Shown here one piece after another: positions 24,085 to 36,365 of a stretch of DNA of 64,000 nt. The stretch comes from Moniliophthora roreri (taxonomy: Eukaryota; Basidiomycota; Agaricomycetes; Agaricales; Marasmiaceae): NCBI GenBank assembly GCA_001466705.2, contig LATX02000100.1, forward strand, positions 1,046,852-1,110,851. Reading direction: 5' to 3'. Position 1 is the first letter of the stretch, and each line of letters begins with the position of its first letter. Both the position numbers and the translations under genes were made by a program. The notes below the pieces were generated by a model. It worked only from the letters and a program-made list of their open reading frames with translations. It was not told the origin of the DNA and ran no database searches.

Positions 24085-26203
24085 CTACCACCCAAAAGTC
24101 TCTTCGTGCACCTCAACCCCACCAACCTGGTGTCTCCTCAAAGGATCAACCTTGCCGACTTCCTCATATACACCATCAACCATCTCGGTTGGGCCGCAGA
24201 TGCCTATTGCCAGCCCACTGATTCTGCCCTGATCTTTGTACCTCTCACCACCACTCCCCAGAGACACGGCTTTATTTATAGTTCCCTCGATGATCTTGCT
24301 AATCTTGGGTCGGCCAGGGGATAGTGTGAGGGACGTAGAGCGAAAGAAGTCTTCCGAGAATGGGAATTTGCCTGTTGGTGCTTTAGTGTAGAATATTGAT
24401 ATGCGGAGAGGTGTGAACAGGGATTGTTGGATCATTGAGGTAAGGATTGGAAGGAGTGGCACCAATGAGGCTGAGTGAAAAAGTGCGAGTGAGATGATTA
24501 TCCATAGGAAAGAAAAGGGTACGTACAAGCATCCTGAACAACCCAAACCAGCTCTATGATCTTCACTCGGCTGGTTGCTTCCAAGTCTTTGCGAACGAGA
24601 TCTTGTACCGAAGACAATGCAAACGTGATTCCACTGCCACCAGCTATGAAAACAGCAGCAGAAAAGCTGGAGAAGATTATGGGCCCCGGTCCGCCTGTGA
24701 AGATGCCAAAGTCAACGCCTTTGTCGACCGTGACAGTATAGTTTCCGAGGTTCCGACTTACCATACGGTCCTTCAATCCACACCTTCACCTCCCTTCCTT
24801 CAAACTCCCCTCGTCCGCGTTGGCCGCCACTCTTAGCAAAGTCATACAACCGCTCAGTCCAATCACCCGCCTTCTTACACATCAACACGACACCTTCAGG
24901 TCCATCCGGTACACTTGCGATTGTGAACGGATGTATTTCCGTCCAACCAAGGGCACCCATCCCACTAGTAACGACTCGCAAACGAACGTGTTGTCCTGCA
25001 CGCCATCCAGCATTCAGCTTTGGAATCTCGATATGCGTGACACCAAACTCTGGAAGCGGACGTATGATAGCGGTGATATTGTAACGCGTACGTACTATTC
25101 GAAGTAGGTAGTCGAGTAGGAGTAGACCGAGGGCAGCGTAGATGTATGGAGCCATGACTGGTTTATGCATCAAAGTAGCGGGTAGAAGGAGGATAGCGCA
25201 GACGACATGTGTTGAGATGAACATGTTGTACGCGTTTTGTCTCCAGAATGAGGTAGAGAAGAAGTATAGCAGGTCGAGGCAGATCAGAGCAATGAGGCCC
25301 CAATAGGCGGTTGGTGCTTTGATTGCTTGGCTGAAGATGCCGAGCAGGGTCCATGAATAAACTGTAATGGATGTATTAAATCAGAGATAATGAAGGAAAA
25401 GCAGGAGATACGCACAGTATCCTAAACAGTGAATGTTAGCAGCCAGTACGATGGTCTTCCCAATGAAGCGATGCATGAAATTGAGCTGCACAAAATCAAT
25501 CAGGCTCGGTCTTCTCTAGGCGCTATATACCAACCTTCTCATACCCAACGCCCAAAACGCTGCCCAAAACACTGTTCTTCGCGGCCAGCGCCAATGCAAG
25601 TGGGTACTGCGAAACAGCGATCCACCCATACCGATCTGGATCGGCGAACGGATTAACTTGATAGAAGCCAGGGTACAACATGATCGCGAAGTAGAGGCCC
25701 ATGACGAGAACCTTGCCGATAGAAATTCCAGGTGCGATTCGTCTCCTCAGCATCCTGAGCAGCGGACGTAGCAGTTTAGGACACGAAGAGACGTGCGGTG
25801 GATATGACGGCACAATAGGACGTCCCTTGTCGTCCACTCTTTGATAACTGCGAGGTGATCGGTTATGAGAATTATCGGTGGATAAGTCCCGATGTGTAGG
25901 CCCTTTCTCCGAATTGAACTGCACTCGACGATGTGTGCCTAGTGAATGGTGATGGAGAAACAGAGTATCGGTCAACTCCGACATCGACCAGCATCGTGCA
26001 AGGAGTCGAGGTAGGCGGAAGAGGAAGATGAGGCCGAGAATCCCAAAAAGGAAGAGGTTGATGTGGTAGAGCAGACCGAAGGATTCGATGTCACTGATCG
26101 TCTGCGGAGCTTGCCATGCATACACTGGCGGGAGCGTAGTCGTGATTGGGAAGCTGGAGTATGCACCGACGGGTGTGGTAGAAAGGGATGTAAGGTTGAC
26201 CAT
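24085..26203 (-). CDS. ferric reductase-like transmembrane flavocytochrome (FRE/NOX family)
   Basis: This protein would pass electrons from NADPH through FAD and two haems across the plasma membrane to reduce Fe(III) or Cu(II) outside the cell. The start at 26203 gives a short extracellular N-terminus (MVNLTSLSTTPVGAYSS) and a first membrane helix (LYHINLFLFGILGLIFLF). The haem domain shows paired histidines in LNFMHRFIGKTIV, LAANIHCLGY and MFISTHVVCAILLL. The FAD site is HPFTIAS near 24930. The NADPH side shows IEGPYGG, GGSGITFAL near 24640 and the terminal CGP motif in GLAIGICGPTEMVDG near 24190. Introns fall near 25530, 25420, 24760 and 24530 and keep the frame. The stop is TAG at 24085-24087. 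No linked multicopper oxidase or iron permease gene is in the window, so the specific metal is not settled. Confidence 0.9.
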
Positions 26204-27982
26204 TCTTGTAGCGACTCAGAGAACTGATTTCAATAAGTAGTTGTCGCGAAAAAGTTTTTAGAGTTGGCTCACCGCTTTGACAGCCCAGTCGAGCAGACAC
26301 CAGTCCTTCCAACTCTTACTTGAGGGAACAAATTATACCATGCAAAGTCCATGAGGCGTGGCGAACGCGAGGTTATTGTAGAAAATGAGTGATCGGTCCG
26401 TGGGGATTGTGAGAGGAAGGGTAGGTTTAAGCCCATTTAGAACTTCGTTTGTGGGAATCATGTGCCAGAAAAGTCAAAAATCAGCCTCGAGGCTTCCTTT
26501 CGAAGCTTCTTTGTGTGCACGATCAGGGCAACCACATTGAGCATAGGGGAGTCTGGGTTGTTGCTGGGGTGAGCTAGGTGTACGAAGCGGCGTAAGCATT
26601 GCAAAGAAATGCAATAGTAACAATGTCCGGTTCTAAATGTGTACTGATCAGAACGACTGAAACGTAAAAAAAGACACAATACCTACATATTGACACTTCA
26701 CTTTTCTCGGCAGACAAGTTCGCTGACTGAAACCCGCAAAAGGCTACGCAAGAACGCCTATCGGGGGGCTCGGCCATGATATTTCCGTTTGACATACGTC
26801 GAGCTATTGTCGAGACCAACATCATACAGTCTGTCATCCAGCACTGCAATGATAAGATTCAGATTTGAGCTCACGACATAGTATGATAGAAATCCCTACT
26901 AGTAATTGCGCGTCGTTCCTCGTATCGCCAAGTTAGCATTCACCCCGGACTATTGGCGGAAGCGGATGCGACAGATTCCCATTGCTATCTCCTTGGTACG
27001 CAGCTAGAAATGCTTGCGAGAGCCATCCTGGAGTTAAAATGAGAACGGCGGCCAACTTGGATTCGCCAATAATGATGCCGACTCTTTCTGAAGGATTCCG
27101 GCGAGTGCTCGCGCCTCGCAGTCAGACCCACAACTTCTCCGAACCCTCCTCTGTCAATGAGGCCACCCTTTCAGTCATAAAGTCAAGGCAACGTCCTCAT
27201 GTACGTGGAAGATAATGAAATCTGTCTTAAATGACCCATTGGAGGACTGGCGTGAAAGTTGCTTGTTCGACTTCATAGAGACCCGACATGGATTCAGCGA
27301 GGAAAGCCTGTGCAATATCTCAGGACTGAGCTTGTCTCGAAAACATACAGCTAGCGCGAGACTGGATAGAGTGGAGAGCTTACTTTAGACATTTATGCCC
27401 CGCCTCCCTGACTCTCTCGTCCTAGCTCCATTCCTTCCAGGTTCCAATTCCTGTCCGTACGATAAATTCCAGATTCTGTCAAATTGTCGAGCCTTTGAGA
27501 GCTTTCAAGGTTGGTTCCTCAACCTGAATGAGGTGGGTGTCGAGGAGAGGCGCAGTTGCCCGTGAGAACTGAAGCTGAAGCGCTGAAGTTTCGGCTTTTT
27601 CGGCTTTTCGCTTGAAGGATTGACCAGTGTCCTCCAAGTTATACTCACGCTCATTCCCGCATTCCAGCCTTGCCTTCTACACCTGTTTGTGTCATACCGA
27701 AAATCACTCAAAGTTTACATTGAAGCATTCGATGGCACGACGCCAGCGCCAGGGCAAACCTTAGATATCGAAAGACCTTCCACATTGTCGCCCAGGTTGT
27801 CATGAGTAAAAAAGGATGTCGAATTGGGCTGTCCACTGTACATATACACATGAATGGTGGTGAGTAAATTGATTTTCGCTAACATGAACAAGGGGAAGAG
27901 TGGTGATACTATTGTTACAAAATGCTTGGAGTCACGTTGAATAACGAAAGAAGATAATTATAAACAAACATAGAATGACACC
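26204..27982. other. gene-poor spacer between ferric reductase and TF1
   Basis: This is 1.8 kb between the 5' end of the ferric reductase gene and the 3' end of TF1. It should hold the reductase promoter. Only short unsupported reading frames are seen. I identify no gene, RNA or mobile element. Confidence 0.45.
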
Positions 27983-30900
27983 TCAAGAATTGGAACCGAA
28001 CGACCGCAAAAGATCGTCAAAGCCGGTAGCATAGGGTGCCCAGTCATCCCAACTGGAAACGAAAATAGTCAGTCTTTTCTAATCTGAATTTGTGAATATG
28101 ATGAACCAGCTCACCGCACACTACTACTTTGACCATCTGATGCACTGGCCCACCACGAGGCATGGGCAGAGGCGACTGGATCTTGGTCTAAAACAACACT
28201 TAGGTAAAGTCCTCTAAGATTAGCAGAGCTACTTGCCTGGATATGTCGAGTCCCATCCAGCCAATGTCGATGATCCGGAAAGAACCTGGGATCGAAGCTG
28301 ACGATAGTGGTACTGGCTCGGCTGCACGAAACCATACGACGTTGATGGCTCCAACTCATGAATCGGCATTCGACCAAGCTCCTCAGGGTATAAAGGCAGC
28401 TCCCGAAGATAATTCGGTAGAACAAAGTCAAGGTCCGCCTCGTACGGTGAGTGACTATAACGCTGCTCGTCGCCAGAACCCGTGTCATCCTCCCTGGCGC
28501 GCTTCCTTGACGTGTATGGTAGCTCCCGGTTCTTTTCGAGTCCAGTGACGCTCAACAACCCCGAAATGATGTCATAGAGCCGACCACAAACATGCCATCT
28601 AAGCGTACGGTAGTCAGCCAAGCTGCTAGACGTTGAGATAGGCTCTGCGTACCGGGTTTCGAGCGTCTTTAGTACGTCAATACAGCGGTATACGTCTTCT
28701 AACTGCTTGGAAGGATCTCCAACCAAACCAAGTCGAGAGCCTCCCCATAGGTTGAGCAATAACAGCTAGACGTAGTATCAAATCAGTATCGTTTCGTCCC
28801 ACTGGTAGCAGCGCTGCTCACCATGCCAGACGTGAAAAGGGAGAACTGGGCCGAATGGACATCCAAAGTGCCCTTTCTGGCCTGGCACTCTAGCAACCTC
28901 GATGATGCCCTGGCTGCATTTGTACACACGGCTAAAGACGAGAACTGTAGTTGGGAACTACGTTTACCATCTCTAGGTATGAATGGACGGTGTATCTGGA
29001 TAGTGACCCAATAATAGACTGAGTAGAGGGTAGCAGCTTGGTTGAAGAACGGTGAGTCGGGTTGGTCTGATTTCCATCTCACTATGCAGGTTATGAGCGC
29101 TTGGGTTTCAATGAACACGACAGAACTCACGGTGTTCAGGGACCGAATCTATCCACTCATTCAAATCCGAATCTAACTCCATAATAACCCTCTCCTCGTT
29201 CGGTAAGATCCATATATGACTTTCCAATGCATCCTTATCGAGTGCTAGCTGTACCTCTGGGTCAGTACTGCATTTCCCACCGCCATTAAACCCAGCTTAC
29301 AATTGTACGCTGAGCGATTCCCAAGATCCTCAGCAGTCGTAACAAAAGACCCCAGAAGGTCACCATGGATGGTTTCCCTTCCGGCTGCTGGAAGGGAAGT
29401 CCATCTGGCTCACTGGGCTCCCAGTATTCATCATCCACCTCTAAAGGAAACTCTTGATCGTAACTATATGTTCAATCAGCTTCGAGGAAATACTGAGACA
29501 GAAATGACGCACTCCAGAGGAAAGGTAGCCCTCGGTCTTCCCCAGAACGAAGCCATATAACAATCAATAACGATAAGGGTCCAAAAGGCTCTCTTCCAAA
29601 GTTCTTGCTCGGCCGTCGGATCCTTACTACAGAACCTCCTTCTATGTGCTCCGACGGCCTGTGCATATCGCACACCGACACCGAGGAGCAACCATGAAAC
29701 GTCCGGGGTGGAGGTTTCCAGGTTAAAAAACATGTAATTCTGCATGCTCACAGTCAGCGTCATAGATACGATGGTTGATGGGGAAACATACACATAAAGC
29801 TTGCAACTCGTATACACAAGGATCTTCCCCTTCAAATGAACACAATCCAAAGGGCCTTATCTGTCTGATCCACTTCCAACCTGCGTTATGTTCCGATTTG
29901 CACCCGTCATCAAATATTCTCCTGTCATCAGAATACCTTGCTCCAAGTGCACAAACGGTGAGAACGAGTGCACCAAACTGGCTGTCATGGAGATGCTTGC
30001 TTTCAACATAAACCTCTCGCTCGAATGAAGGTCGATGAAGCATTCGCATACTGGCACAGAACTTGTCGAAGTAGAGGTCGATGAGGTGGACCATTAGGTC
30101 TGGCTCAGGAAATTGGTACAACGTTTGGTATCTAATCTGACTTTCGGATAGTTCCCACTGCAAACATGTAGTGAGTAATTTGCGTTATTCGAAAGGGAGA
30201 TGCTTACCGAATAAACATTCCAATATTCCGGTCGTCGAATATCCAAACAAAAGTTGTTCCTGGTCGGCGGCATGAGCGACAAAGCAGTCTTCACGAGCAT
30301 AAGATGTGATGCTCTCCCGTAATAACTTCGTTTGCTTGATCCTAAGCTGATATCTAATTTCCTCAAAGGATCCGAAATATCGATATCAAAATCTACAGGC
30401 TCTTCCTTTGGCTGCGGGCCACGAAGACGAGGTGATGTAGGTGTTGCTTGTCGGCTCATAGGTGGAGAAGACGAGGAGCTTCCAGAAGTTGTATTGACGC
30501 GTTCCTCGAGGTCGCGTGCATAGAGAGCAATCTGAAAGATGGTTTCATAGACGGTTGTTTGATCTTCTGGTAGCTTGTAAGGCTTGGTCGTAGATAATAC
30601 GTCGTTTAAGAAAGCTTTAGCTAAATCGGTGAACTTTTGTATCGACTATGGGCAAGATGAGTATGAGAATTAGGAATTATGGACTGTGGCGTACCCCAAT
30701 TCCGGTTTCGCTAGGGCTGTTTCAAGGTATTAGCATCTTTTGATGCTCGATCATCGAACTCACGTTGACCGGCCTGCTTTGGCAGCTTCAGCTTGCTTCT
30801 ATAGAGTAAATGAGTAATCGTACGATTGATGCTGTGTAAGAGTTTCACCTTTGCTAGTCTAGCCTCTGCATTCCGATGTGTGCATGGTGTATTGTAGGAA

Positions 30901-31264
30901 ATACACGCTGAGCAAATATTCGATTTGTTCTTTGAGCTATCGCCTGCGAGATGCAACCGTCGAGCAACATCATGACAATCATGAAAGGAGGCTACGAACA
31001 GCGAACTGCATGCACAAGTTAGCACAGCTCACCAGGTTGTCGAAATTTTTCGACGCACCTTTTTTCTGAAGAAACCTAGTTAGATACAATATCAATCTCA
31101 TCAGATTACACGACGGACCTGTATACATAAATCACAACTATTTTGCAGCCTTGGGGAAGTCAATATTTGGAGAAGCACAACTAATGAAATCACAGAGCGA
31201 ACCTCGTTTTCTTGAATCCGCCAGGAGGCGTTCGATAGAGGGGTTTGTCCGGAGTGTCCGACAT
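27983..31264 (-). CDS. Zn2Cys6 transcription factor with fungal_trans domain (TF1)
   Basis: This is a fungal zinc-cluster regulator of the XlnR-like layout. The start at 31264 gives MSDTPDKPLYRTPPGGFKKT, and exon 2 (31119-31149) gives RLQNSCDLCIQ. Two micro-exons follow: 7 nt at 31059-31065 and 6 nt at 31000-31005. The next exon begins at 30943. Joined, they give CDLC-IQKKVR-C-DSSKNKSNI-C-SA-C-ISYNTP-C, an exact C-x2-C-x6-C-x9-C-x2-C-x6-C cluster. Without the micro-exons the third cysteine is lost and the frame breaks. The fungal_trans domain follows: LHRPSFEREVYVESKHLHDS and LVLTVCALGARYSDD near 29960, GWKWIRQI, WLLLGVGVRYAQAVGAHRRR near 29670, LWKRAFWTLIVIDCYMASFW. It ends WDDWAPYATGFDDLLRSFG before TGA at 27983-27985. 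The target genes are unknown; TF2 at 59512 is its paralogue. Confidence 0.9.
31000..31005 (-). other. 6-nt micro-exon in the TF1 zinc cluster
   Basis: The minus-strand exon is TTCGCT, preceded by GCATGCAG and followed by GTTCGT. Joined to ...G and GC..., it encodes V-R-C and so supplies most of the third zinc-cluster cysteine codon. The downstream intron is 30944-30999 (56 nt). TF2 has a micro-exon of identical length and phase at the same place. Confidence 0.75.
31059..31065 (-). other. 7-nt micro-exon in the TF1 zinc cluster
   Basis: The minus-strand exon is AAAAAAG. It is bounded by a 53-nt intron ending TTCTTCAG (31066-31118) and a 53-nt intron starting GTGCGT (31006-31058). It supplies the two lysines and the first base of the valine codon in KKVRC. 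Confidence 0.75.
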
Positions 31265-32629
31265 AAACACGTTCCAGTAGCGAAGGATGAAGTTGGAATA
31301 GGGTGGAAGAGAAAACGTTTGATTTTGATTGTATTTTTGTCGTTCTTCTTTATGTATCCGCCCCCAAACGAAGAGTAGACACGCCAAGAGATGGAAATAT
31401 TTGGAAGGAATTGACGTCGGCGAATACCAAAACAACCGGAGATAGCGCGTGATAACTCGTCGCGTGCCCGATGGGGACGACACGAAACCGAAGTTTGCCG
31501 CTGTCGATGCTGACTGACGAATCCTTAGCAAGCAGGTCATACCTCATAGCAGTTGCGCCGCTGACCACGGATTGTTGACGCGACCTCCCCAAGTCGAGGC
31601 AAACCTCGACAACGTTTGAAGCTAATCAAAAGCTATGCCGATGCCGAAAATGTTCCTCGACATCTCTTTCCCAACGTGGATGCTGCGATGCATCAGCGAC
31701 AGGACCCGGACAGGACCCTATGTAAGAGAACCAGCGAAACATTCGGCTGGCAGACTAAGCAGGTTTCAAATCTAGTCCCTGAGTGGGATTGCGGATCCCT
31801 TGTCCCCGATGTCCGACGTCGTCTCAATGAATGAGTGCGCTCATGGGGCGCCCGGGGACGATCCTATGCAATATATAATGCTCGGTTGAGAGAATAGGGT
31901 AAAAATCACCTCTATGAATAGTCAATTCGGTTTGGTAAATGTTGGACTCCATATTGAGAGCCTAGAGAAAAGCACTGACGTACTGTGCAATTCATTGTCA
32001 TGAAGTCCCCCTCCCACATGTTACCACCCAGGGCACAGTATCCCGGCCCATATCGCTAGTTCAGATTCACTCGGCAGATCCAGAGTGATGTATGAAAAGA
32101 ATATTGAAGGCAAGCATGACTAGGACATTTCAACTTCGTGGTTGTGCGGAGAAAGCTGTGGGAAATTTGGCATAGCCACGGACTCCCTTACGCGTAACCA
32201 TCACCATGAATAGGTCGGGGCTTGGCTCTTGCTCTTCATTTGCTGTATGTGCTGATTGTTGCTTATTAGGGGGCCGATTATACTAGTACGCTCTTCATTG
32301 GTTGTCCATATGGCCAAAGCAAGCTGACTTCAAGCAGACTATAGATGAAGCTGAGGTGCGTTCTATATTTTACACCTGCGAACAATCCGTCTAACGATGT
32401 CCTCAGTACTTACTAGATCAGCTCGTATGTCGTTCGGCCAGTATAGGTCTATGAAGCATCTGACAAATTTGGTAGCCCCCGCCATCTTCCGACGATGATG
32501 CGATGGTAGTGAAATTGCGTGCCCGTCTGAAGGATTTGTTAACCAATCTTCGCGATGGAGCCGAGGGAACACCATCTACAGGGACGCCCGAGGCGCGCGA
32601 TTAGACCGTGTAAATATAGGTGGGCACCA
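31265..32629. other. spacer upstream of TF1
   Basis: This 1.36-kb stretch lies between the TF1 start (-) and the recognisable P450 pseudogene (+). It would contain the TF1 promoter. No conserved coding segment was found. The missing N-terminal part of the P450 copy should lie here but is no longer recognisable. Confidence 0.45.
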
Positions 32630-34280
32630 TTGGTTGCGTAGGAGACAACAGCTAGACCGTTTTTTTCGCAACAGAATAGAATGTCACCAGAATATCTCCG
32701 TAGAAGATAAACGCCCAGAAACATCAATACTATACAATTATCATCCTCTTCATCGCCTTTGGTATCGAGATTCTGCCCGAGAGTGATCTACATGTCACAT
32801 TAGCAGAAAAGGTGCATGCGATACTAATTGCAGCTCGGCCTGGTGCTTAGCTCGTCGCTGCCTTTTTTCAAGTATGTACCGGCTTGGATGCCAGGAGCAG
32901 GTTGGAAGCGTCAGTCAGTGTATGTATCCCTGTTGGGCTTCTGCGTAACTCACAAACTCGCAAGAGCAAAAGAACGGTATCGTGTCGCAATGTCTTTGGT
33001 TAACATGCCATTCAAGGCTGAGAAAGAACAAATTGTGGGGTCACAATTCAACTTCTGCATTTCTGCTTTATGCGCAAGGCCCAGGTGCAAGGAAAAATCC
33101 TAGCTTTGTCCATGTTATTCTGTCATCAACGATACCAAGACAGTCATGATCTAGTGAAGGATGTAGCTTCTGCCATGTATGCCGATGAAGGTCCTTTTCA
33201 TTCCCCGCGCACCATCAACTCACTGTCTTACTTCAGCTGGTGCTGATACGGTACGCACTGTGCACGGCAGCTTCAGCCGCTAATTTCTTTCCGACGACAG
33301 ACCGTGTCTACGCTCGTAATATTCTTCCTTGCTATGCTAGCAAACCGACGCCTAGAAGAAAGCTCAAGAAGAGATCGATCGTGTAGTGAAACTAGGGCTT
33401 TTCCCGACTTCCCGGACCAAAGCTCTCTACCACTCGTGGCTGCAATAACCAAAGAGACCCGGGCCTTCCGGTGGCAGAACGTGCTACCAACGGGTCCGTT
33501 ATTCAGTACATCTGAGTGATACCTGCTTGCTTACCCTGCTTGCTTACCGTACATTCCATCAGGCGTCCTTCATTCTCTCGACGCAGACGATGTATATAGT
33601 GGCTACAGAAGGCACCTCATCGTTACTAACCTACGGTGCATTTCAATCCACAATACTGAACATTCAGCAACTTACCACGATTCATTAGGGCTACGCTCCA
33701 TGATGAGGTGACCTTTCGCTCCGCGGGTACTACGGCATTACGGCGACAAAAATACTGACGCGAGATGATATTTACTCCAGACCATCTACCCTGATCCTTT
33801 CAGTTTTAAACCCGAACGTCAAAGTCTCCGCTTTGGCCGTTCTTAGTTTTGGAAAGAGGTGTCGTAACTACTTGGTTTCCCTTCCTTCCTTGCTACGTCA
33901 CTGATACAGTACCTTGGCATAGGATATGCCCTGGTCGACATATGGCATACAATTCTATTTGGAGGTAAGGCTCCGTCCAAAGATCATCGGAGTTATGGAT
34001 TAATGCCCGAAACCTTGGCTATAGCGTAATTTCATCTGTGCTTACAGTTTTCAGTATCGAAAAAGCCACAAATTCAGATGAGTCCGTCTTCGAGCCAACC
34101 TATGAACATGTTTCTGCACTTGTGCGGTACGCAGTTTGCATGCTCCTCGGCATGACTACTAATTCTCGATGTTACTTTCCCCAGTCATCCAGCTCCATTC
34201 AGGTGCACGATGAAACCCAGATCCGTCAAGGCAGAGAAGCTCATACGTGGACTAAACCTTTTCCTTTTCGATGATACGGA
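32630..34280 (+). pseudogene. cytochrome P450 pseudogene, paralogue of 45330-47738
   Basis: Segments collinear with the intact P450 at 45330-47738 are recognisable. They are WLRRRQQLDRFFRNRI near 32630, TIIILFIAFGIEILPESD near 32750, [16 protein letters not shown] near 32870, the I-helix AGADT near 33240, a decayed ETRAFRWQNVLP near 33460, YPDPFSFKPER near 33790, haem-loop ICPGRHMAY near 33925, and EKATNSDESVFEPTYEH near 34070. A deletion after PER removes about 20 residues and introduces a stop just before the haem cysteine, and frameshifts occur around 32850 and 33360. The N-terminal third is missing. Splice sites at shared positions remain visible. It is not expected to give a functional enzyme. 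Confidence 0.85.
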
Positions 34281-34612
34281 CAGCTCAAAGCACCCAGTAC
34301 AAGCAATGAGTTGCATGTGCAACGAAGTGTTGATTACTCCCGAAATACATGCTACTCGTACGATTTGGGCAGCAACCAGTCATACAGTCCTTCGATGTCC
34401 CGATGTATGGTAAGATATTTTTCGAAGGGGACAGCTCGTGAATGTGTTTGGGTATGGTCATTTCGCAATGGAGGTCATGTCGATCCGCTGCTAGCCTCAG
34501 CCCTTTGTTGAGTCCAGTCGAAATATAATCGGCGGACTCAGCTTGACGCTCTGCCTTTTCCATATGCAGTCGTATAGGCTCCGAGTCTGACTTGGTATGA
34601 ACCAACATGGCC
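34281..34612. other. short spacer with a 129-codon open stretch on the minus strand
   Basis: A minus-strand open stretch (34674-34285; begins MKSLSTLATPSTETIRG) could be the last exon of the unidentified gene upstream. I could not find a convincing junction, so it is not assigned. Confidence 0.3.
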
Positions 34613-35687
34613 TCATGCAAGATACCACGTATGGTTTCCGTAGAAGGAGTAGCTAAGGTGCTCAGGCTCTTCAACCACCGGTGATCGGAGAGCTTTCACC
34701 TCGAACGGCCCGTCAGGCAGCGAGCGAATGAAACGTGTCCGACAACAATGAATGAGACGAAGAGCTAAGAGTTCCAAGGAGAAGACCTTGTAAATCCGAC
34801 GTTGCACGCTGAAAAGTTATGTTTCGGAAGCACTACTGTTTGGGCCATGTCAATCCATATACCGACAGTCACGACTGAGGAAACTGACGCACCTGCGGCA
34901 AACTCTTCCAACTTGTCACCCAGAGGAGCTTGGATCTCCAACATTCCACCCGATTCTGAGCGTTCAACGATAAAAATACCTTTGTGCAAGGAAGAAAAGA
35001 TATCCCTGATTAAAGTAAAGCATTCGCTTGATATCGATTTGACGTTGCAACCCCCTTCTTCCGTGTCCGGAATATGCTGGAGAATGGTAGTGATGGCCTC
35101 GAATGGTGATTCATACTTGATGCGCTCTTCGATGGAGAAACGGCCAACATCGATGGCGGTTTTTCGAAAGAGGTCCTTTAGGACAGTGAATGTATGACGA
35201 TACTGGTTTACGTGTTTTACAAGCTTTAACCAGCCGAACTGGTATAGCGAAGCACCGAGACTCTGGCAAGCATCGTGGGCGCCTTGAGAGCTGGGATCGT
35301 TTGCTGCAATGGTTTCGAGGAGTAATATAATTGTTTGTATATGACGGCAAGGGGATCATCGGGATCACTGTTGAGAGCTGTGAGAATTGAGCTATCGTCT
35401 TGACCGTTTGTGGATGCTGCGAGAGCAGCGATATCGTCGGGTCTGGAGAAAACTAGTACCTGTGTTAGGAGGTCAAGTAGTAAAGCAATGAGCCTGATAC
35501 GTTTGCCCTCGAGAAAAGGCTCAATAAAAGTGAAAGCACCGGGCCCAAAGTCATGCTGCTCTCTGCTCTGGCGTCGAATGGCATGGAGCAACTGTCAAGG
35601 GAGTGTTGGATTAGTGACGATGGTAAATAAAGAGCGGTTCACAGCCACTTCAACATTGCAGAGGTCCAGCAGAACAAAGATATCCAT
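34613..35687 (-). CDS. unidentified protein-coding gene
   Basis: The start at 35687 gives MDIFVLLDLCNVEVA. A clear intron with GTGAAC/TTGACAG ends (about 35594-35642) joins it to LLHAIRRQSREQHDFG, then FIEPFLEGKRIRLIALLLDL. Further exons read LLLETIAANDPSSQGAHDAC and SLGASLYQFGWLKLVKHVNQ (about 35315-35215), then FRKTAIDVGRFSIEERIKYE, SSECFTLIRDIFSSLHKGIF and MLEIQAPLGDKLEEFAAGAS (about 35180-34890). A last segment, VFSLELLALRLIHCCRTRFI (near 34790), is in another frame. The composition and helical character look genuinely coding, but I recognise no family and the 3' end is uncertain. It may resemble N-terminal helical domains of fungal signalling proteins; this is only an impression. Confidence 0.45.
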
Positions 35688-36365
35688 GTAACACATAATA
35701 ACTAAAACTAAGTACAAAGGATAGCAAAATTACATGCACGACTTTAGAAAAGGTACTATACTCGACAGATATGAAAACAGTTTGAATCCTAAAAAAAGTC
35801 TACGTGTGCGGTGCAGTAGCGACAGAGGTATCCAGCGAGCGTGTACGTGTAAAAGAGTGTACGTTCAAAAGAGTGTACGTTCAAAAGAGTGTACGTGTGA
35901 AATAGCGTGTTTGTAGTATGGAATCGATTATACTTCAAAGGAAGATGGTCACGATTGGCAGTACGATATGGGTCGGCAAGGTGCGATATGGAGGGCGAAG
36001 ATGATGATGATCGGTAAGCGATGTGAAAAAATAACCAGTTGTGACGGATCTTGTTCTAGATCTCCTCATAATCATCGTGTATAGTGTGACCTGATCGTGA
36101 ACAGGAAGGATGCGGGAAGAATAATGTAGGTGAATACCAAGATTGTATCAATGCAGAGTGGTCGTGGTCGTAGTCATGACGGAAAAGGGGGTATTGGCAA
36201 ATAACGTGGGGTATCATAGCACGGGCATGGGCACGGGACGTTCGGGTGGGCAATGATCAATGCTATCGGGCAATACCAAAGTACTCATCCTCCTCAATTC
36301 TATCATCCACTCCAAGCATTGACGGACCGGGCGTATGAGCATGCGTTGAACGTGTATCTTGAGTG
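35688..36365. other. spacer with tandem repeat
   Basis: This non-coding stretch lies between two minus-strand genes. Its only distinct feature is the 16-bp tandem repeat at 35841-35904. Confidence 0.5.
35841..35904. repeat. four tandem 16-bp units
   Basis: The unit gtgtacgttcaaaaga occurs four times head to tail (35841, 35857, 35873, 35889). The two middle copies are identical and the outer two differ slightly. It lies just upstream of the unidentified gene on the minus strand. Confidence 0.9.

Noticed and set aside
30711..31025. TF1 as a pseudogene with a broken zinc cluster
   Set aside because: At first the cluster seemed to lack its third cysteine, but two micro-exons restore all six cysteines exactly as in TF2.
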